A stretch of DNA of 64,000 nt from positions 62,001 through 126,000 of the forward strand of contig NZ_JAJFAW010000006.1 of NCBI RefSeq assembly GCF_020711255.1, read 5' to 3'. Numbering within the stretch: the stretch's first letter is position 1; each line of letters opens with the position of its first letter. A program made the translations under genes and the position numbers. The notes under the pieces were generated by a model that saw only the letters and a program-made list of their open reading frames with translations, was not told where the DNA came from and did not search any database. Source of the stretch: Hymenobacter plasmatis (GTDB lineage: Bacteria; Bacteroidota; Bacteroidia; Cytophagales; Hymenobacteraceae). Below, one piece after another: positions 34,897 through 44,332 of the stretch.

Positions 34897-36351
34897 ATGC
34901 AGCACGTATCAGCCGTACGCGAGCCGCTCGTAACCGGGGGTAAGACGCTACACGACGTAACGCAAGACATCTGCTATCAGGTAGAAGCCAAACCTAACAT
35001 CCGTTGGATGGCCGCCCTGAGTGTAGCCCTGTTCTTTTTGGGCGTATTCTTCTATTCTGTTTACCGCACGGTGTGGTACGGCATCGGGGAGTGGGGCCTG
35101 AACAAAACCGTAAACTGGGCCTGGGACATCACCAACTTCGTGTGGTGGGTAGGTATCGGTCACGCCGGTACGCTGATTTCAGCCGTACTGCTGCTGTTCC
35201 GTCAGAAGTGGCGGTCTTCCATCAACCGGGCCGCGGAGGCCATGACCATCTTCGCCGTAATCTGTGCCGCCATGTTCCCGGTGTTGCACATGGGCCGTCC
35301 TTGGTTGGCTTTCTATGTGTTCCCGCTGCAAAACACGCTGGGTTCGCTGTGGGTGAACTTCAACTCCCCGTTGCTCTGGGACGTGTTCGCCATCTCGACC
35401 TACTTCACCGTGTCATTGGTGTTCTGGTACATCGGTCTGATTCCCGACTTCGCTTCTATCCGCGACCGTGCCAAAGGCACTATCGCCAAGTTTAGCTATT
35501 CCATGTTGAGCTTCGGATGGAAGGGTTCTGCCAAAGCTTGGTCGCGCTACGAAACCGTTTCGCTGATTCTGGCCGGCGTGTCGACTCCGCTTGTACTCTC
35601 GGTACACACCATTGTATCCATGGACTTTGCTACCTCGGTTGTACCGGGCTGGCATACCACCATCTTTCCTCCCTACTTCGTGGCAGGTGCTATCTTCTCG
35701 GGCTTTGCCATGGTACTCACGCTGATGCTGATTACCCGGGTGGTATTCCGCTTGGAAGATTACATTACGCTCGAGCACATTGCGCTCATGAACAAAATCA
35801 TGATGGTAACCGGCTCTATCGTAGGTGTTGCTTACATCACGGAGTTCTTCATTGCCTGGTACTCACAGGTTGAGTTTGAGCAGTATGCTTTCATCAACCG
35901 CGCAACTGGTCCTTACTGGTGGGCTTATGCCTCGATGATGACCTGCAACGTTATCACCCCCCAGCTGGTGTGGTTCCGTCGGGTTCGTTACAGCATTCCG
36001 CTCACGTTCATCCTCTCCATCATCGTTAACATCGGTATGTGGTTCGAGCGTTTCGTAATCATTGTAACCTCGTTGCACCGTGACTACCTGCCGTCGAGCT
36101 GGGCTATGTTCTCGCCTTCTATCATCGACATTGGTCTGTATGTAGGCACCCTGGGCTTGTTTTTCACTTTGTTCTTGCTCTTCGCTAAGTTCTTCCCTGT
36201 GATTAACATGGCCGAAGTGAAAACCATCCTGAAGTATACGGTGGATAACGGCCCGACTTACAATCCTCAGAAGGCCGCCCACGCTCACGCTCCTCAACCA
36301 GCCATCGGGGCTCCGGCTTCGGCACCCATAACTTACAACAAGCATGACTAA
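34897..36351 (+). CDS. actC: Alternative complex III NrfD-like membrane subunit ActC
   Basis: 484 residues with about ten membrane helices, of the NrfD/PsrC family. It binds the menaquinol that feeds the Fe-S clusters of ActB, and in the complex pairs with ActF. Typical features are the N-terminal VTGGKTLHDVTQDI segment, the first helix after RWMAALSVALFFLGVFFY, and WWVGIGHAGTLISAVLLL with a His near the quinol pocket. It overlaps actD by 8 bases, implying coupled translation. Confidence 0.95.
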   Translation: MQHVSAVREPLVTGGKTLHDVTQDICYQVEAKPNIRWMAALSVALFFLGVFFYSVYRTVWYGIGEWGLNKTVNWAWDITNFVWWVGIGHAGTLISAVLLLFRQKWRSSINRAAEAMTIFAVICAAMFPVLHMGRPWLAFYVFPLQNTLGSLWVNFNSPLLWDVFAISTYFTVSLVFWYIGLIPDFASIRDRAKGTIAKFSYSMLSFGWKGSAKAWSRYETVSLILAGVSTPLVLSVHTIVSMDFATSVVPGWHTTIFPPYFVAGAIFSGFAMVLTLMLITRVVFRLEDYITLEHIALMNKIMMVTGSIVGVAYITEFFIAWYSQVEFEQYAFINRATGPYWWAYASMMTCNVITPQLVWFRRVRYSIPLTFILSIIVNIGMWFERFVIIVTSLHRDYLPSSWAMFSPSIIDIGLYVGTLGLFFTLFLLFAKFFPVINMAEVKTILKYTVDNGPTYNPQKAAHAHAPQPAIGAPASAPITYNKHD

Positions 36352-36871
36352 GCGCTTTGCCGTCGGCATCTTCGAAGACGAAGACGTGCTGCTGCACGCC
36401 GTAGAGAACATTCGCGCCGCTGGCGTGAAGATTTACGATGTGTTCTCGCCTTATCCCGTTCACGGCATCGACGATGCCTTGGGCATCGAACGCTCGCGTC
36501 TGCCTATCGCTGCTTTCTTCTTTGGCATGACAGGCCTGGCCTTCGCGCTGTGGCTGCAGATTTACATGCTCGGCTTTGACTGGCCGATGATTATTGGTGG
36601 CAAGCCGCACATCGCGCTGCCCGCCTTTATTCCGGTTGCGTTCGAATTGACGGTGTTCTTCACCTGTCATGGAATGGCCATTACCTTCTTTACGATTCAA
36701 GGGCTTTACCCTCGTCCTAAAGTACCGGTAATTGATGTTCGGGCCACCGATGACAAGTTTGTCATGGCTATCGAACTGGATGAAACCAGCTCGCAATTTT
36801 CTCGGCTGACCCAGCTGTTGCGCGAAAACGGCGCTTCAGAGGTCAACCAAAAAGAAATGACCAACAACTAA
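36344..36871 (+). CDS. actD: Alternative complex III subunit ActD (DUF3341)
   Basis: 175 residues. DUF3341 membrane subunit with a soluble N-terminal half (FAVGIFEDEDVLLHAVENIRAAG, YDVFSPYPVHGIDDALGI) and two helices (about 50-70 and 90-115). The VFSPYPVHG motif is diagnostic. It overlaps the actC end by 8 bases and the actE start by one base (TAATG). Confidence 0.95.
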   Translation: MTKRFAVGIFEDEDVLLHAVENIRAAGVKIYDVFSPYPVHGIDDALGIERSRLPIAAFFFGMTGLAFALWLQIYMLGFDWPMIIGGKPHIALPAFIPVAFELTVFFTCHGMAITFFTIQGLYPRPKVPVIDVRATDDKFVMAIELDETSSQFSRLTQLLRENGASEVNQKEMTNN

Positions 36872-37635
36872 TGACGCATTCGCTGAACCTTAGCTTGCGC
36901 GTTTCGGCGCTGCTGCTGTCCCTGGGGCTAGCCACGGCTTGCACTTCCCGGCCCGACGACCCCGGTGTGGAATATGCCCCGGAGATGTATGAATCCATTC
37001 CCTATGAGCCGTTGAAGCAAACCAACTTTAACCGGGTGAATGCCTTCGGTATCAACGAGCGTATGCCTCCGATTGCTACCGTTCCGCGTGGCAAACTCAG
37101 CTACTACGACCATATCCCGAAGGATAGTGTCGGCATTGCTGAGCGCACGTTGCGTAACCCTTTTCCCTACACCAAAGCAAATCTGGAAGAGGGCAAAGTG
37201 CTTTATACCCGCATTTGCTCGCATTGTCATGGCGAAGCCGGCGATGGGCAGGGACCGGTTGGCCTAAAATTCAAGGGCGTTCCGAATTACTCTGCGGGTG
37301 CCTACAAGACCATGAACGACGGGCATATTTACCACGTCATTCAATGGGGCCGCAACCGCATGATGCCCCACGGCTCAATCGTGAACCCGGAGGAGCGCTG
37401 GAAGATTGCCATGTACGTGCGCGTTCTGCAGCGTGGCGAAGGCCCCGATGCTCTGAGCAAATTGGTAGTAAAAGGCCCTGCCTCTACTGCTAACGACTCT
37501 ACTGAGATGACTGACCGGGCCAATCAGGGCCCGGTAGGGGAGGCGCAAGCCAATAAAGCCTCTGAGACCCCAGGCCAAGGCGGCACTGTTGCCCCCAATG
37601 GCTCGGGCGTTACCCACACCCCCGGCAACAAATAA
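36871..37635 (+). CDS. actE: Alternative complex III monoheme cytochrome ActE
   Basis: 254 residues. A lipoprotein signal with lipobox ATAC (Cys about 24), then PDDPGVEYAPEMYESIPYEP, the heme site CSHCH (116-120) followed by GEAGDGQGPVG, and an axial-Met candidate in RNRMMPHGS. ActE takes electrons from ActA toward the oxidase. The C-terminal about 50 residues (from SKLVVKG) form a polar Gly/Asn/Thr-rich tail not expected in the minimal family. It overlaps actD by one base and ends 3 bases before actF. Confidence 0.95.
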   Translation: MTHSLNLSLRVSALLLSLGLATACTSRPDDPGVEYAPEMYESIPYEPLKQTNFNRVNAFGINERMPPIATVPRGKLSYYDHIPKDSVGIAERTLRNPFPYTKANLEEGKVLYTRICSHCHGEAGDGQGPVGLKFKGVPNYSAGAYKTMNDGHIYHVIQWGRNRMMPHGSIVNPEERWKIAMYVRVLQRGEGPDALSKLVVKGPASTANDSTEMTDRANQGPVGEAQANKASETPGQGGTVAPNGSGVTHTPGNK

Positions 37636-37638
37636 CTT

Positions 37639-38973
37639 ATGGCAACTCTGACGCATCAAGAAAGCGCCACGGCTGAACAGCTCGTTGTTACGGATGGCGC
37701 CCGTAAAACCTTTATTACCATCATTGTTGCTGGCGTGGTGGTGCTTATCATTGGCATCCTGGCCTCGCTTTTGGGCTGGGGTGAGGAGCATCACGCAGCT
37801 GCCGGAGAAGCAGCTGGTCACCTTGGTGCCTCAGCCGGCCACGGTGCCGGCGCATCTGTCCATCATGAAGGTAGCCCGGTTTGGCTGAAGCGTTTGCTGG
37901 TGAGCCTGTGGCACAGCAATGTTTTCTTCCTAGGCGTATCGACTATCGGTACCGTGTTCATGGCAATCAACTACGTTGCCTATGCAGGTTGGTCGGTTCT
38001 GATTAAGCGAATCTCAGAAGCATTGAGCGCCTGGGTTATTCCCGGTGCTGCTATTATGCTCATCGTGTTCCTCCTGGGGCGTCACGACATCTTCCACTGG
38101 ACCCACGAGGGTATCATGGATAAGGGTAACCCCAACTATGATGCGATAATTGCTGGTAAAAGTGGATTCCTTAATCTGCCATTCTACCTCATCCGTACCA
38201 TCATCTACCTCGCCATCTGGGCTTATTTCAGCTACAAGCTGCGTCAGCTTTCGCTGGCCGAAGACCAGTTGGGCGGCACCGTTTGGTTTCACAAGAGCAT
38301 CAATGCTTCGGCGTTGTTCTTGGTCCTGTACGCTGTAACATCTTCTATGTCGGCTTGGGACTGGGTAATGTCGGTTGACACGCACTGGTTCAGCACAATG
38401 TTTGGCTGGTATGTATTTGCATCGTGGTGGGTATCGGGCATCGCTGCCATTGCTCTAACCGCAATTTACTTGAAACAAGCAGGCTACTTGAGGGCTTTAA
38501 CATCAAACCATTTGCACGACTTGGGCAAACTGATGTTCGGCTTCAGCATTTTCTGGACCTACGTATGGTTTGCACAGTTCATGCTGATATGGTACGCCAA
38601 CTTGCCCGAGGAAGCAGTGTACTATAACCAGCGTCTTGGAGGCTTTGAAGGTCGCTACACTGGAATGTTCTTCTTCAACCTCGTCATCAACTTTGTGTTC
38701 CCTTTCTTGGGCTTGATGACACGGGATGCAAAGCGCCAAATGATTATCATGAAAATCGTTTGCATTGCCATCCTAATTGGGCATTGGTCAGACTTTTATT
38801 TGATGTTAATGCCGGGCACTTTGAAGGGTGAAAACGGGTTCCTGATTGAGATTGGCGTTGCTGCTATTTTCCTTGGCGCTTTCCTGATTCTTTTCACGCG
38901 TCGTCTGGCATCTGCCTCGCTTGTCCCGGTTAATCATCCTTTCCTGGACGAGAGCATCCACCACACTACCTAA
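37639..38973 (+). CDS. actF: Alternative complex III membrane subunit ActF
   Basis: 444 residues with about ten membrane helices. It is the second large integral subunit, related to ActC but smaller, and is proposed to take part in proton movement. The N-terminal helix (about 24-45) is followed by a His/Gly/Ala-rich loop (EEHHAAAGEAAGHLG and on) and then the conserved core with GRHDIFHWTHEG, SWDWVMSVDTHWFSTMFGWY-like and FIWYANLPEE-type motifs. Last act gene. The next gene, coxB, begins after a heptad element. Confidence 0.95.
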   Translation: MATLTHQESATAEQLVVTDGARKTFITIIVAGVVVLIIGILASLLGWGEEHHAAAGEAAGHLGASAGHGAGASVHHEGSPVWLKRLLVSLWHSNVFFLGVSTIGTVFMAINYVAYAGWSVLIKRISEALSAWVIPGAAIMLIVFLLGRHDIFHWTHEGIMDKGNPNYDAIIAGKSGFLNLPFYLIRTIIYLAIWAYFSYKLRQLSLAEDQLGGTVWFHKSINASALFLVLYAVTSSMSAWDWVMSVDTHWFSTMFGWYVFASWWVSGIAAIALTAIYLKQAGYLRALTSNHLHDLGKLMFGFSIFWTYVWFAQFMLIWYANLPEEAVYYNQRLGGFEGRYTGMFFFNLVINFVFPFLGLMTRDAKRQMIIMKIVCIAILIGHWSDFYLMLMPGTLKGENGFLIEIGVAAIFLGAFLILFTRRLASASLVPVNHPFLDESIHHTT

Positions 38974-39059
38974 GATTTTAGTATGAAGTATTGAGTATTA
39001 AGTCTATCATTAGACTATTTCTCAATACTCAATACTTAGTACTTAATACTAAAAACTCA
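38974..39059 (+). repeat. Heptad-periodic hairpin element between actF and coxB
   Basis: The clearest copy. The left arm (38977-39003) reads TATGAAG, TATTGAG, TATTAAG. The right arm (39021 onward) reads CTCAATA, CTCAATA, CTTAGTA, CTTAATA, CTAAAAA, CTCAATG, the last unit containing the coxB start codon in register. The arms pair over about 25 bases with a loop of about 17. The frame from 38991 reads through the repeat but is unlikely to be translated. Confidence 0.85.
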
Positions 39060-40133
39060 ATGACGGCTCTTACTATTTTGTTGGTGTTGGTGTTGCTGCT
39101 GGTCGTATTCGGCCTGTTGTTTCGCTTACAGATTCTGACTTCTATTTTTTCGGGCACTTTTACCCGGGATATTGGCATGAGCAATAGCGTTAACGCTATT
39201 TTGATGTTGGTATTCTTAGTGGTGGGTGGTGCTTGGTTTGCCTATTCATTTGTTGAAAATTTCAACAAGATGAACCCGCCCATTGCCTCGGTGCATGGCC
39301 ACCAGATGGAGCGGATGTTTTGGATTACAATGGCGGTAATCGGAGTAGCCTTTGCTATCACGCAAACACTGCTCTTCGTTTACTCTTATAAGTACCAGCA
39401 TAAAGAAGGTCGCCGTGCTTACTTCTTTGCGCACAACAACAAAATTGAGGTAATCTGGACGGTGATTCCTGCCATTGTAATGGCAGCGCTGATTTTCGCT
39501 GGCTGGAAAGCTTGGACTCGCATTACTGGTCCTGCTCCTAAGAATTCGGTGGTCGTTGAAGTAATGGGCAAGCAGTTTAACTGGTTGGTTCGTTACCCCG
39601 GCCGCGATATGAAGCTGGGCGTAGTGAATTACCGCATGATTGACGCCGTGAACGAATTTGGCTTCGACCTGAGCGATAAGTCAGCTTTGGATGACTTCAC
39701 TACGAATGAAATTCACGTGCCTAAGGGCGTACCCGTTCTAATTAAGATTCGGTCGCGCGATGTACTGCACGCTGTGTATATGCCGCAGTTCCGCGTGCAG
39801 ATGTATGCGGTACCAGGCATGCCTACTCGTTTCTGGTTTACGCCTACTACTACTACCGACGAGATGCGCGCCCGTTTGGGTAACCCCAAATTCAACTATG
39901 AGTTGGCCTGCAATCAGGTATGTGGCGGTAGCCACTTCGCAATGAAAGCTACCATCATTGTGGATGAGCCGGACGATTACCAAAACTGGTACGCTGCGCA
40001 ACAATCTTTCTCGCAGAAAAACCCCGAAGTGCTGGCGGCTTTGAAACAGAAACCGAAATCACTGGTTTCCCAAACAGTTGACCCTACCGAAGCCAAAGAA
40101 GTAGCACCTGCACCCTTGGCTGCTTCTTACTAA
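39060..40133 (+). CDS. coxB: Cytochrome c oxidase subunit II
   Basis: 357 residues. It carries the CuA site that receives electrons from cytochrome c. There are three hydrophobic segments in the first about 120 residues, one more than the classical two. A cupredoxin domain contains the CuA ligands in CNQVCGGSHFAM, with the first His in HAVYMPQFRVQM. There is no CxxCH in the C-terminal tail, so no fused cytochrome; ActE or the extra heme domain of ActA must serve as the donor. ATG 39060 was chosen because the upstream extension would translate the heptad repeat. Confidence 0.95.
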   Translation: MTALTILLVLVLLLVVFGLLFRLQILTSIFSGTFTRDIGMSNSVNAILMLVFLVVGGAWFAYSFVENFNKMNPPIASVHGHQMERMFWITMAVIGVAFAITQTLLFVYSYKYQHKEGRRAYFFAHNNKIEVIWTVIPAIVMAALIFAGWKAWTRITGPAPKNSVVVEVMGKQFNWLVRYPGRDMKLGVVNYRMIDAVNEFGFDLSDKSALDDFTTNEIHVPKGVPVLIKIRSRDVLHAVYMPQFRVQMYAVPGMPTRFWFTPTTTTDEMRARLGNPKFNYELACNQVCGGSHFAMKATIIVDEPDDYQNWYAAQQSFSQKNPEVLAALKQKPKSLVSQTVDPTEAKEVAPAPLAASY

Positions 40134-40159
40134 TCACTCTACACTAACGGTATCCCTAT

Positions 40160-42046
40160 ATGTCAGACATGGCAGCCAAACCCAATTTTTCGCCAAGCGT
40201 GCAAGCGCAAGGCGGTATTGGTACCGCACCGGTGCCCGCCACGGAGCATGGCGACCACCTGCACCACGATGACCACGAGCACCATGACCAACACTGGCTG
40301 TGGAAATACGTGTTCAGCCAAGACCACAAGCAGATTGCTAAGCAGTTCCTGATTACGGGTATGTTCTGGGCCATCTTAGGTGGCACTTTGTCAAGCTTGT
40401 TCCGTTTGCAGTTGGGCTGGCCAGAAGGCTCAATGGAGTGGCTGACGCCTTTCCTGGGCAAGTGGATTCAAGCGGGTAAACTAAATCCGGAGTTCTATCT
40501 GGCTCTGGTGACGATGCACGGCACCATCATGGTGTTCTTCGTCCTCACCGCTGGCCTAAGCGGCACGTTCTCCAACTTCCTGATTCCGCTGCAGGTTGGT
40601 GCCCGTGACATGGCGTCGGGCTTCATGAACATGCTCTCGTACTGGTTTTTCTTCCTGTCGAGTGTTATCATGTTCTCGTCTCTATTTATTGAGACTGGTC
40701 CGGCTTCGGCTGGTTGGACAATTTATCCACCACTAAGCGCATTGCCCCAGGCAATTCCCGGCTCAGGAGCTGGTATGACCCTTTGGTTGGTGAGCATGGC
40801 CTTCTTCATTGTTTCGCAGCTTTTGGGCGGTGTAAACTACGTGACTACGGTAATCAACATGCGTACGCGTGGCATGAGCATGAGCAAGCTGCCGCTCACC
40901 ATCTGGGCTTTCTTCCTGACGGCTATTCTAGGTATCCTGTCGTTCCCGGTGCTGTTCTCGGCAGCTTTGCTGTTGATTTTTGACCGCTCGTTTGGTACCT
41001 CGTTCTTCCTTTCTGACATCTACATTGCTGGGCAGGCGTTGAGCAACCAAGGCGGTTCGCCGGTATTGTTCCAGCACTTGTTCTGGTTCTTGGGCCACCC
41101 CGAGGTATACATTGTAATCATGCCAGCCATGGGCATGGTATCGGAAGTACTGGCTACGAATGCACGTAAGCCCATCTTCGGTTACCGCGCCATGATTGGC
41201 TCACTGATTGGCATTTCGTTGCTGTCGTTCGTTGTGTGGGCTCACCACATGTTCGTAACGGGCATGAACCCCTTCCTTGGTTCGGTCTTCATGTTCCTGA
41301 CGCTGATTATCGCCGTTCCATCAGGCGTGAAAGTGTTTAACTGGCTGGCCACGCTCTGGCGCGGTAACATCCGCTTCACGGCGGCCATGCTGTTCGCTAT
41401 TGGCTTTGTGTCGCTGTTTATCTCGGGTGGTTTGACGGGTATCATTCTCGGCAACGCAACGCTGGACATTCAGATGCACAACACCTACTTCGTGGTAGCT
41501 CACTTCCACTTGGTAATGGGGAGCTCGGCATTCTTTGGCTTGTTTGCCGGCGTGTACCACTGGTTCCCCAAGATGTTTGGTCGCATGATGGACGAGAAGT
41601 TAGGCTACATCCACTTCTGGTTGACGTTCGTGGGTGTATACCTCGTGTTTATGCCGATGCACTATGTTGGTATCGCTGGCTTCCCCCGTCGTTACTACGC
41701 TTGGACTGGTTTTGATGCTTTCTCGCAATTCGCTGATATGAACAAGTTCATCTCGATTGCAGCTATCATCGCCTTCTTAGGTCAGTTCATCTTCATTTTT
41801 AACTTCTTCTACAGCATCTTCCGCGGCCGTCGTGCCACCCAGAACCCCTGGAACTCGACCACGCTGGAATGGACGGCTCCTATCGAGCCCGGCCACGGCA
41901 ACTGGCCTGGTGAGATTCCAGCTGTATACCGCTGGCCCTACGACTACAGCAAGCCTGGTGCAGAGCTGGATTTCATCCCGCAGAACGTGCCTTACTCGCA
42001 AACGCAGTCATCGAACCTGCCCTACGAGCAGGACATGGCCGAGTAG
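40160..42046 (+). CDS. coxA: Cytochrome c oxidase subunit I
   Basis: 628 residues, about 12 membrane helices, the heme a / a3-CuB catalytic subunit. It has a His/Asp-rich N-terminus (HHDDHEHHDQHW). The low-spin heme His lies in MHGTIM, the CuB His plus crosslinked Tyr in WFLGHPEVYI, two CuB His in AHHMF, and both heme ligands in HNTYFVVAHFH. The Glu in GHPEV marks a type A1 oxidase with a D-channel. A terminator 22 bases after the stop could attenuate transcription into ctaA. Confidence 0.97.
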   Translation: MSDMAAKPNFSPSVQAQGGIGTAPVPATEHGDHLHHDDHEHHDQHWLWKYVFSQDHKQIAKQFLITGMFWAILGGTLSSLFRLQLGWPEGSMEWLTPFLGKWIQAGKLNPEFYLALVTMHGTIMVFFVLTAGLSGTFSNFLIPLQVGARDMASGFMNMLSYWFFFLSSVIMFSSLFIETGPASAGWTIYPPLSALPQAIPGSGAGMTLWLVSMAFFIVSQLLGGVNYVTTVINMRTRGMSMSKLPLTIWAFFLTAILGILSFPVLFSAALLLIFDRSFGTSFFLSDIYIAGQALSNQGGSPVLFQHLFWFLGHPEVYIVIMPAMGMVSEVLATNARKPIFGYRAMIGSLIGISLLSFVVWAHHMFVTGMNPFLGSVFMFLTLIIAVPSGVKVFNWLATLWRGNIRFTAAMLFAIGFVSLFISGGLTGIILGNATLDIQMHNTYFVVAHFHLVMGSSAFFGLFAGVYHWFPKMFGRMMDEKLGYIHFWLTFVGVYLVFMPMHYVGIAGFPRRYYAWTGFDAFSQFADMNKFISIAAIIAFLGQFIFIFNFFYSIFRGRRATQNPWNSTTLEWTAPIEPGHGNWPGEIPAVYRWPYDYSKPGAELDFIPQNVPYSQTQSSNLPYEQDMAE

Positions 42047-42068
42047 ATTGATAGATTCACAACGTCCG

Positions 42069-42101
42069 AAAACGGGCCGCCTGACCGGCGGCCCGTTTTT
42101 G
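42069..42101 (+). terminator. Terminator after coxA
   Basis: 13-bp perfect stem (42069-42081, 42087-42099; AAAACGGGCCGCC) with a TGACC loop, then TTG. It divides the respiratory island into an act-cox unit and a ctaA-onward unit. Confidence 0.9.
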
Positions 42102-42167
42102 TTTGGTTAAACTCAACTGAACAATAGAGTGACTGACCGGGACAAATAGGCGGAAAAGAGTGTTTAA

Positions 42168-43319
42168 ATGGCAATGAATAGTTTACAAATAAGCCCTGCA
42201 GCGCGACGTTTCCGCTTTGTGGGAATTTTGACGGTAATAGCCGTATACCTCCTGATTCTAGTTGGTGGTATTGTGCGCAGCACCGGGAGCGGAATGGGCT
42301 GTCCGGATTGGCCCAAGTGCTTTGGTAGTTGGGTTCCGCCTACGGAGGCCAGCCAGTTGCCTGCCAATTACAAAGAGATATACACTGCGCAGCGGGTAGC
42401 TAAGAACCAGAAGCTGGCCCGAACTCTTCAACGAATGGGTTTTGCCCAAGTGGCTGGCAGCATCTTCGCCCACCCCACGCAATATATTGAAACGGACTTC
42501 AACCCCGTGAAAACGTGGATTGAGTACGTGAACCGATTGCTGGGAGCATTGATTGGTGTATTCGTATTCCTAACGGTAGTATTTGCCTTACCCTACTGGC
42601 GGCGTGAGCGGACCATTTTTTGGTTGGCCTTTACTTCGTTTTTGCTGACTGGCGTGCAGGGTTATTTGGGCTCCCTTGTGGTTTCTACCAACTTGCTGCC
42701 GGTGATGGTGACCGTTCACATGGCCTTGGCGCTGGTGATTGTGGCTTTGCTGCTATATGCGGTAGACCGGGCCCAATCGCGCATCGAAACCCGAGCTAAA
42801 TTGTCGTCGAATCATGTAGAAGATAATTCAGCTCAATCTTATCTGAAGAAGCCCAGCGTCGGCCTGCAGCGGAGTATATGGGCTGCGCTTCTGCTTACGT
42901 TCTGGCAGATTATGCTAGGTACGCAAGTGCGGGAACAGGTGGACATCGTTTCGGCGGCGGCGGGGTACCTGGGCCGGGAGGGCTGGGTGGAAAAGTTGGG
43001 CAGTGTGTTCAGCACTCACCGCACGGTTTCTGCGCTGGTGTTGCTCCTGAATGTTTACGTTGGGTATGAGTTGTGGCAATTGGGACAGCTGCGCCTGCGG
43101 CAGTTGGTGATGGCAACCTTGGGAATTATTGGGCTGGAAATTCTGGCCGGTATCGTTTTGGCGTCTTATGCGCTGCCTGCTTCGGTGCAGCCGGTACATC
43201 TCACGCTGGCTACGGTTTTGTTTGGCGTTCAGTTTTTGACGCTATTAGCAGTGGCTCGGGGGCGAAAAACCCAGCAAACAGTTGCTCCCTCGGATGCCTC
43301 CCGGCACGTTGTTGCGTAA
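42168..43319 (+). CDS. ctaA: Heme A synthase (CtaA/COX15)
   Basis: 383 residues, about eight membrane helices. It oxidises the C8 methyl of heme O to a formyl group to give heme A for the adjacent oxidase. The N-terminal signature GGIVRSTGSGMGCPDWPKCFGSWVPPTE, with its Cys pair, and the internal two-fold repeat with the later STHRTVSALVL block are characteristic. A polar linker (SRIETRAKLSSNHVEDNSAQ) separates the halves. It is followed by ctaB. Confidence 0.95.
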   Translation: MAMNSLQISPAARRFRFVGILTVIAVYLLILVGGIVRSTGSGMGCPDWPKCFGSWVPPTEASQLPANYKEIYTAQRVAKNQKLARTLQRMGFAQVAGSIFAHPTQYIETDFNPVKTWIEYVNRLLGALIGVFVFLTVVFALPYWRRERTIFWLAFTSFLLTGVQGYLGSLVVSTNLLPVMVTVHMALALVIVALLLYAVDRAQSRIETRAKLSSNHVEDNSAQSYLKKPSVGLQRSIWAALLLTFWQIMLGTQVREQVDIVSAAAGYLGREGWVEKLGSVFSTHRTVSALVLLLNVYVGYELWQLGQLRLRQLVMATLGIIGLEILAGIVLASYALPASVQPVHLTLATVLFGVQFLTLLAVARGRKTQQTVAPSDASRHVVA

Positions 43320-43324
43320 CTTTG
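43317..43324 (+). promoter_or_regulatory. Possible -7 element for ctaB
   Basis: TAACTTTG, an exact TAnnTTTG, starts in the ctaA stop codon and lies 63 bases before the ctaB ATG. No TTG is found 18-21 bases upstream, so this is only half a promoter. Confidence 0.35.
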
Positions 43325-43387
43325 CGGCCCCGTTTGGGCATGGCTCCATTGCTTGGGCCCAAAACGACGAAATTATCACCCGTATTA

Positions 43388-44239
43388 ATGGTTAAGGCCC
43401 GCGCCTATTTTCAGCTGCTCAAGTTCCGGCTTTCGCTCACGGTTGCGTTTTCCAGCGCTATCGGGTACATGCTCGGGGCGCATGAGTTGAGCTGGAGTAG
43501 GGCCTTGCTCGTGATGCTGGGAGGGCTGCTGGTAACGGGTTCGGCCAACATCATCAACCAAATCCACGAACGGGAACTTGACAAGCTGATGACGCGAACC
43601 GCCAAACGGCCGCTGCCTCTGGGCATCGTTTCGCCGGCCGAGGCATGGGTTTTCTGCGTGCTGCTGGGAATTGCTGGGCTGGGCTTATTGGCGTATTGCT
43701 TCAATCCGCTCACCGCAGCCCTATCGCTGCTGTCATTAATCCTGTACGGCTTCATCTACACACCGCTCAAGACGATTTCGCCCATTTGTGTGGCCGTAGG
43801 CGCTATTCCCGGTGGTTTACCTCCCTTGATTGGGTGGGTAGCCGCCACTGGGTATATCGGGGTAGAGGCGTGGGTGCTGTTTGGTATTCAGTTTATGTGG
43901 CAGTTTCCCCATTTCTGGGCCATTGCCTGGGTCGCCGACGACGACTACAAACGGGCGGGCTTTAAAATGCTGCCGGCTCCCGGCAACCGGGACATGCGGA
44001 CTGCGTTCCAGATAATGACTTACACGCTGCTGCTGATTCCGCTCAGCCTATTGCCGCTGGAATTCAATATCTCGGGACGGATTTCTGCGCTGGTTGCAGT
44101 GGTGTGCGGCGTGTTATTCCTGCTGCTCACGGTGCAGCTCATGCGGACGCAGTCGCGTAAGGCGGCGCTGCGCATCATGTTTGCCTCTATTATGTATTTG
44201 CCCATCGTGCAAATCGCCCTAGTGCTGGACAAAATATAG
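43388..44239 (+). CDS. ctaB: Heme O synthase, protoheme IX farnesyltransferase (CtaB/CyoE)
   Basis: 283 residues. A UbiA-superfamily prenyltransferase with about nine membrane helices that adds farnesyl to heme B, the step before CtaA. The Asp-rich substrate motifs are present: NIINQIHERELDKLMTRTAKRPLP in the first half and WVADDDYKRAGFKMLP in the second. ATG 43388 gives the usual MVKARAYFQLLKFRLS start. An ATG at 43340 would add 16 residues, and the much longer frame from 43073 overlaps ctaA and is not credible. Confidence 0.95.
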   Translation: MVKARAYFQLLKFRLSLTVAFSSAIGYMLGAHELSWSRALLVMLGGLLVTGSANIINQIHERELDKLMTRTAKRPLPLGIVSPAEAWVFCVLLGIAGLGLLAYCFNPLTAALSLLSLILYGFIYTPLKTISPICVAVGAIPGGLPPLIGWVAATGYIGVEAWVLFGIQFMWQFPHFWAIAWVADDDYKRAGFKMLPAPGNRDMRTAFQIMTYTLLLIPLSLLPLEFNISGRISALVAVVCGVLFLLLTVQLMRTQSRKAALRIMFASIMYLPIVQIALVLDKI

Positions 44240-44332
44240 CTGTTCGTTGTTGTAAATGAGTGCTCGCCGCGGCGGGTAATTACCCATTTTTATCAATAAT
44301 CTGCGTCGGCGCGAGCGGGCGTTTTTCTCAAT

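Noticed and set aside
38991..39059. Upstream start for coxB
   Set aside because: The extra 23 residues would be a translation of the heptad repeat; ATG 39060 begins the first membrane helix.
43073..43387. Upstream start for ctaB
   Set aside because: It overlaps the end of ctaA by about 250 bases in another frame and gives a non-family N-terminus.
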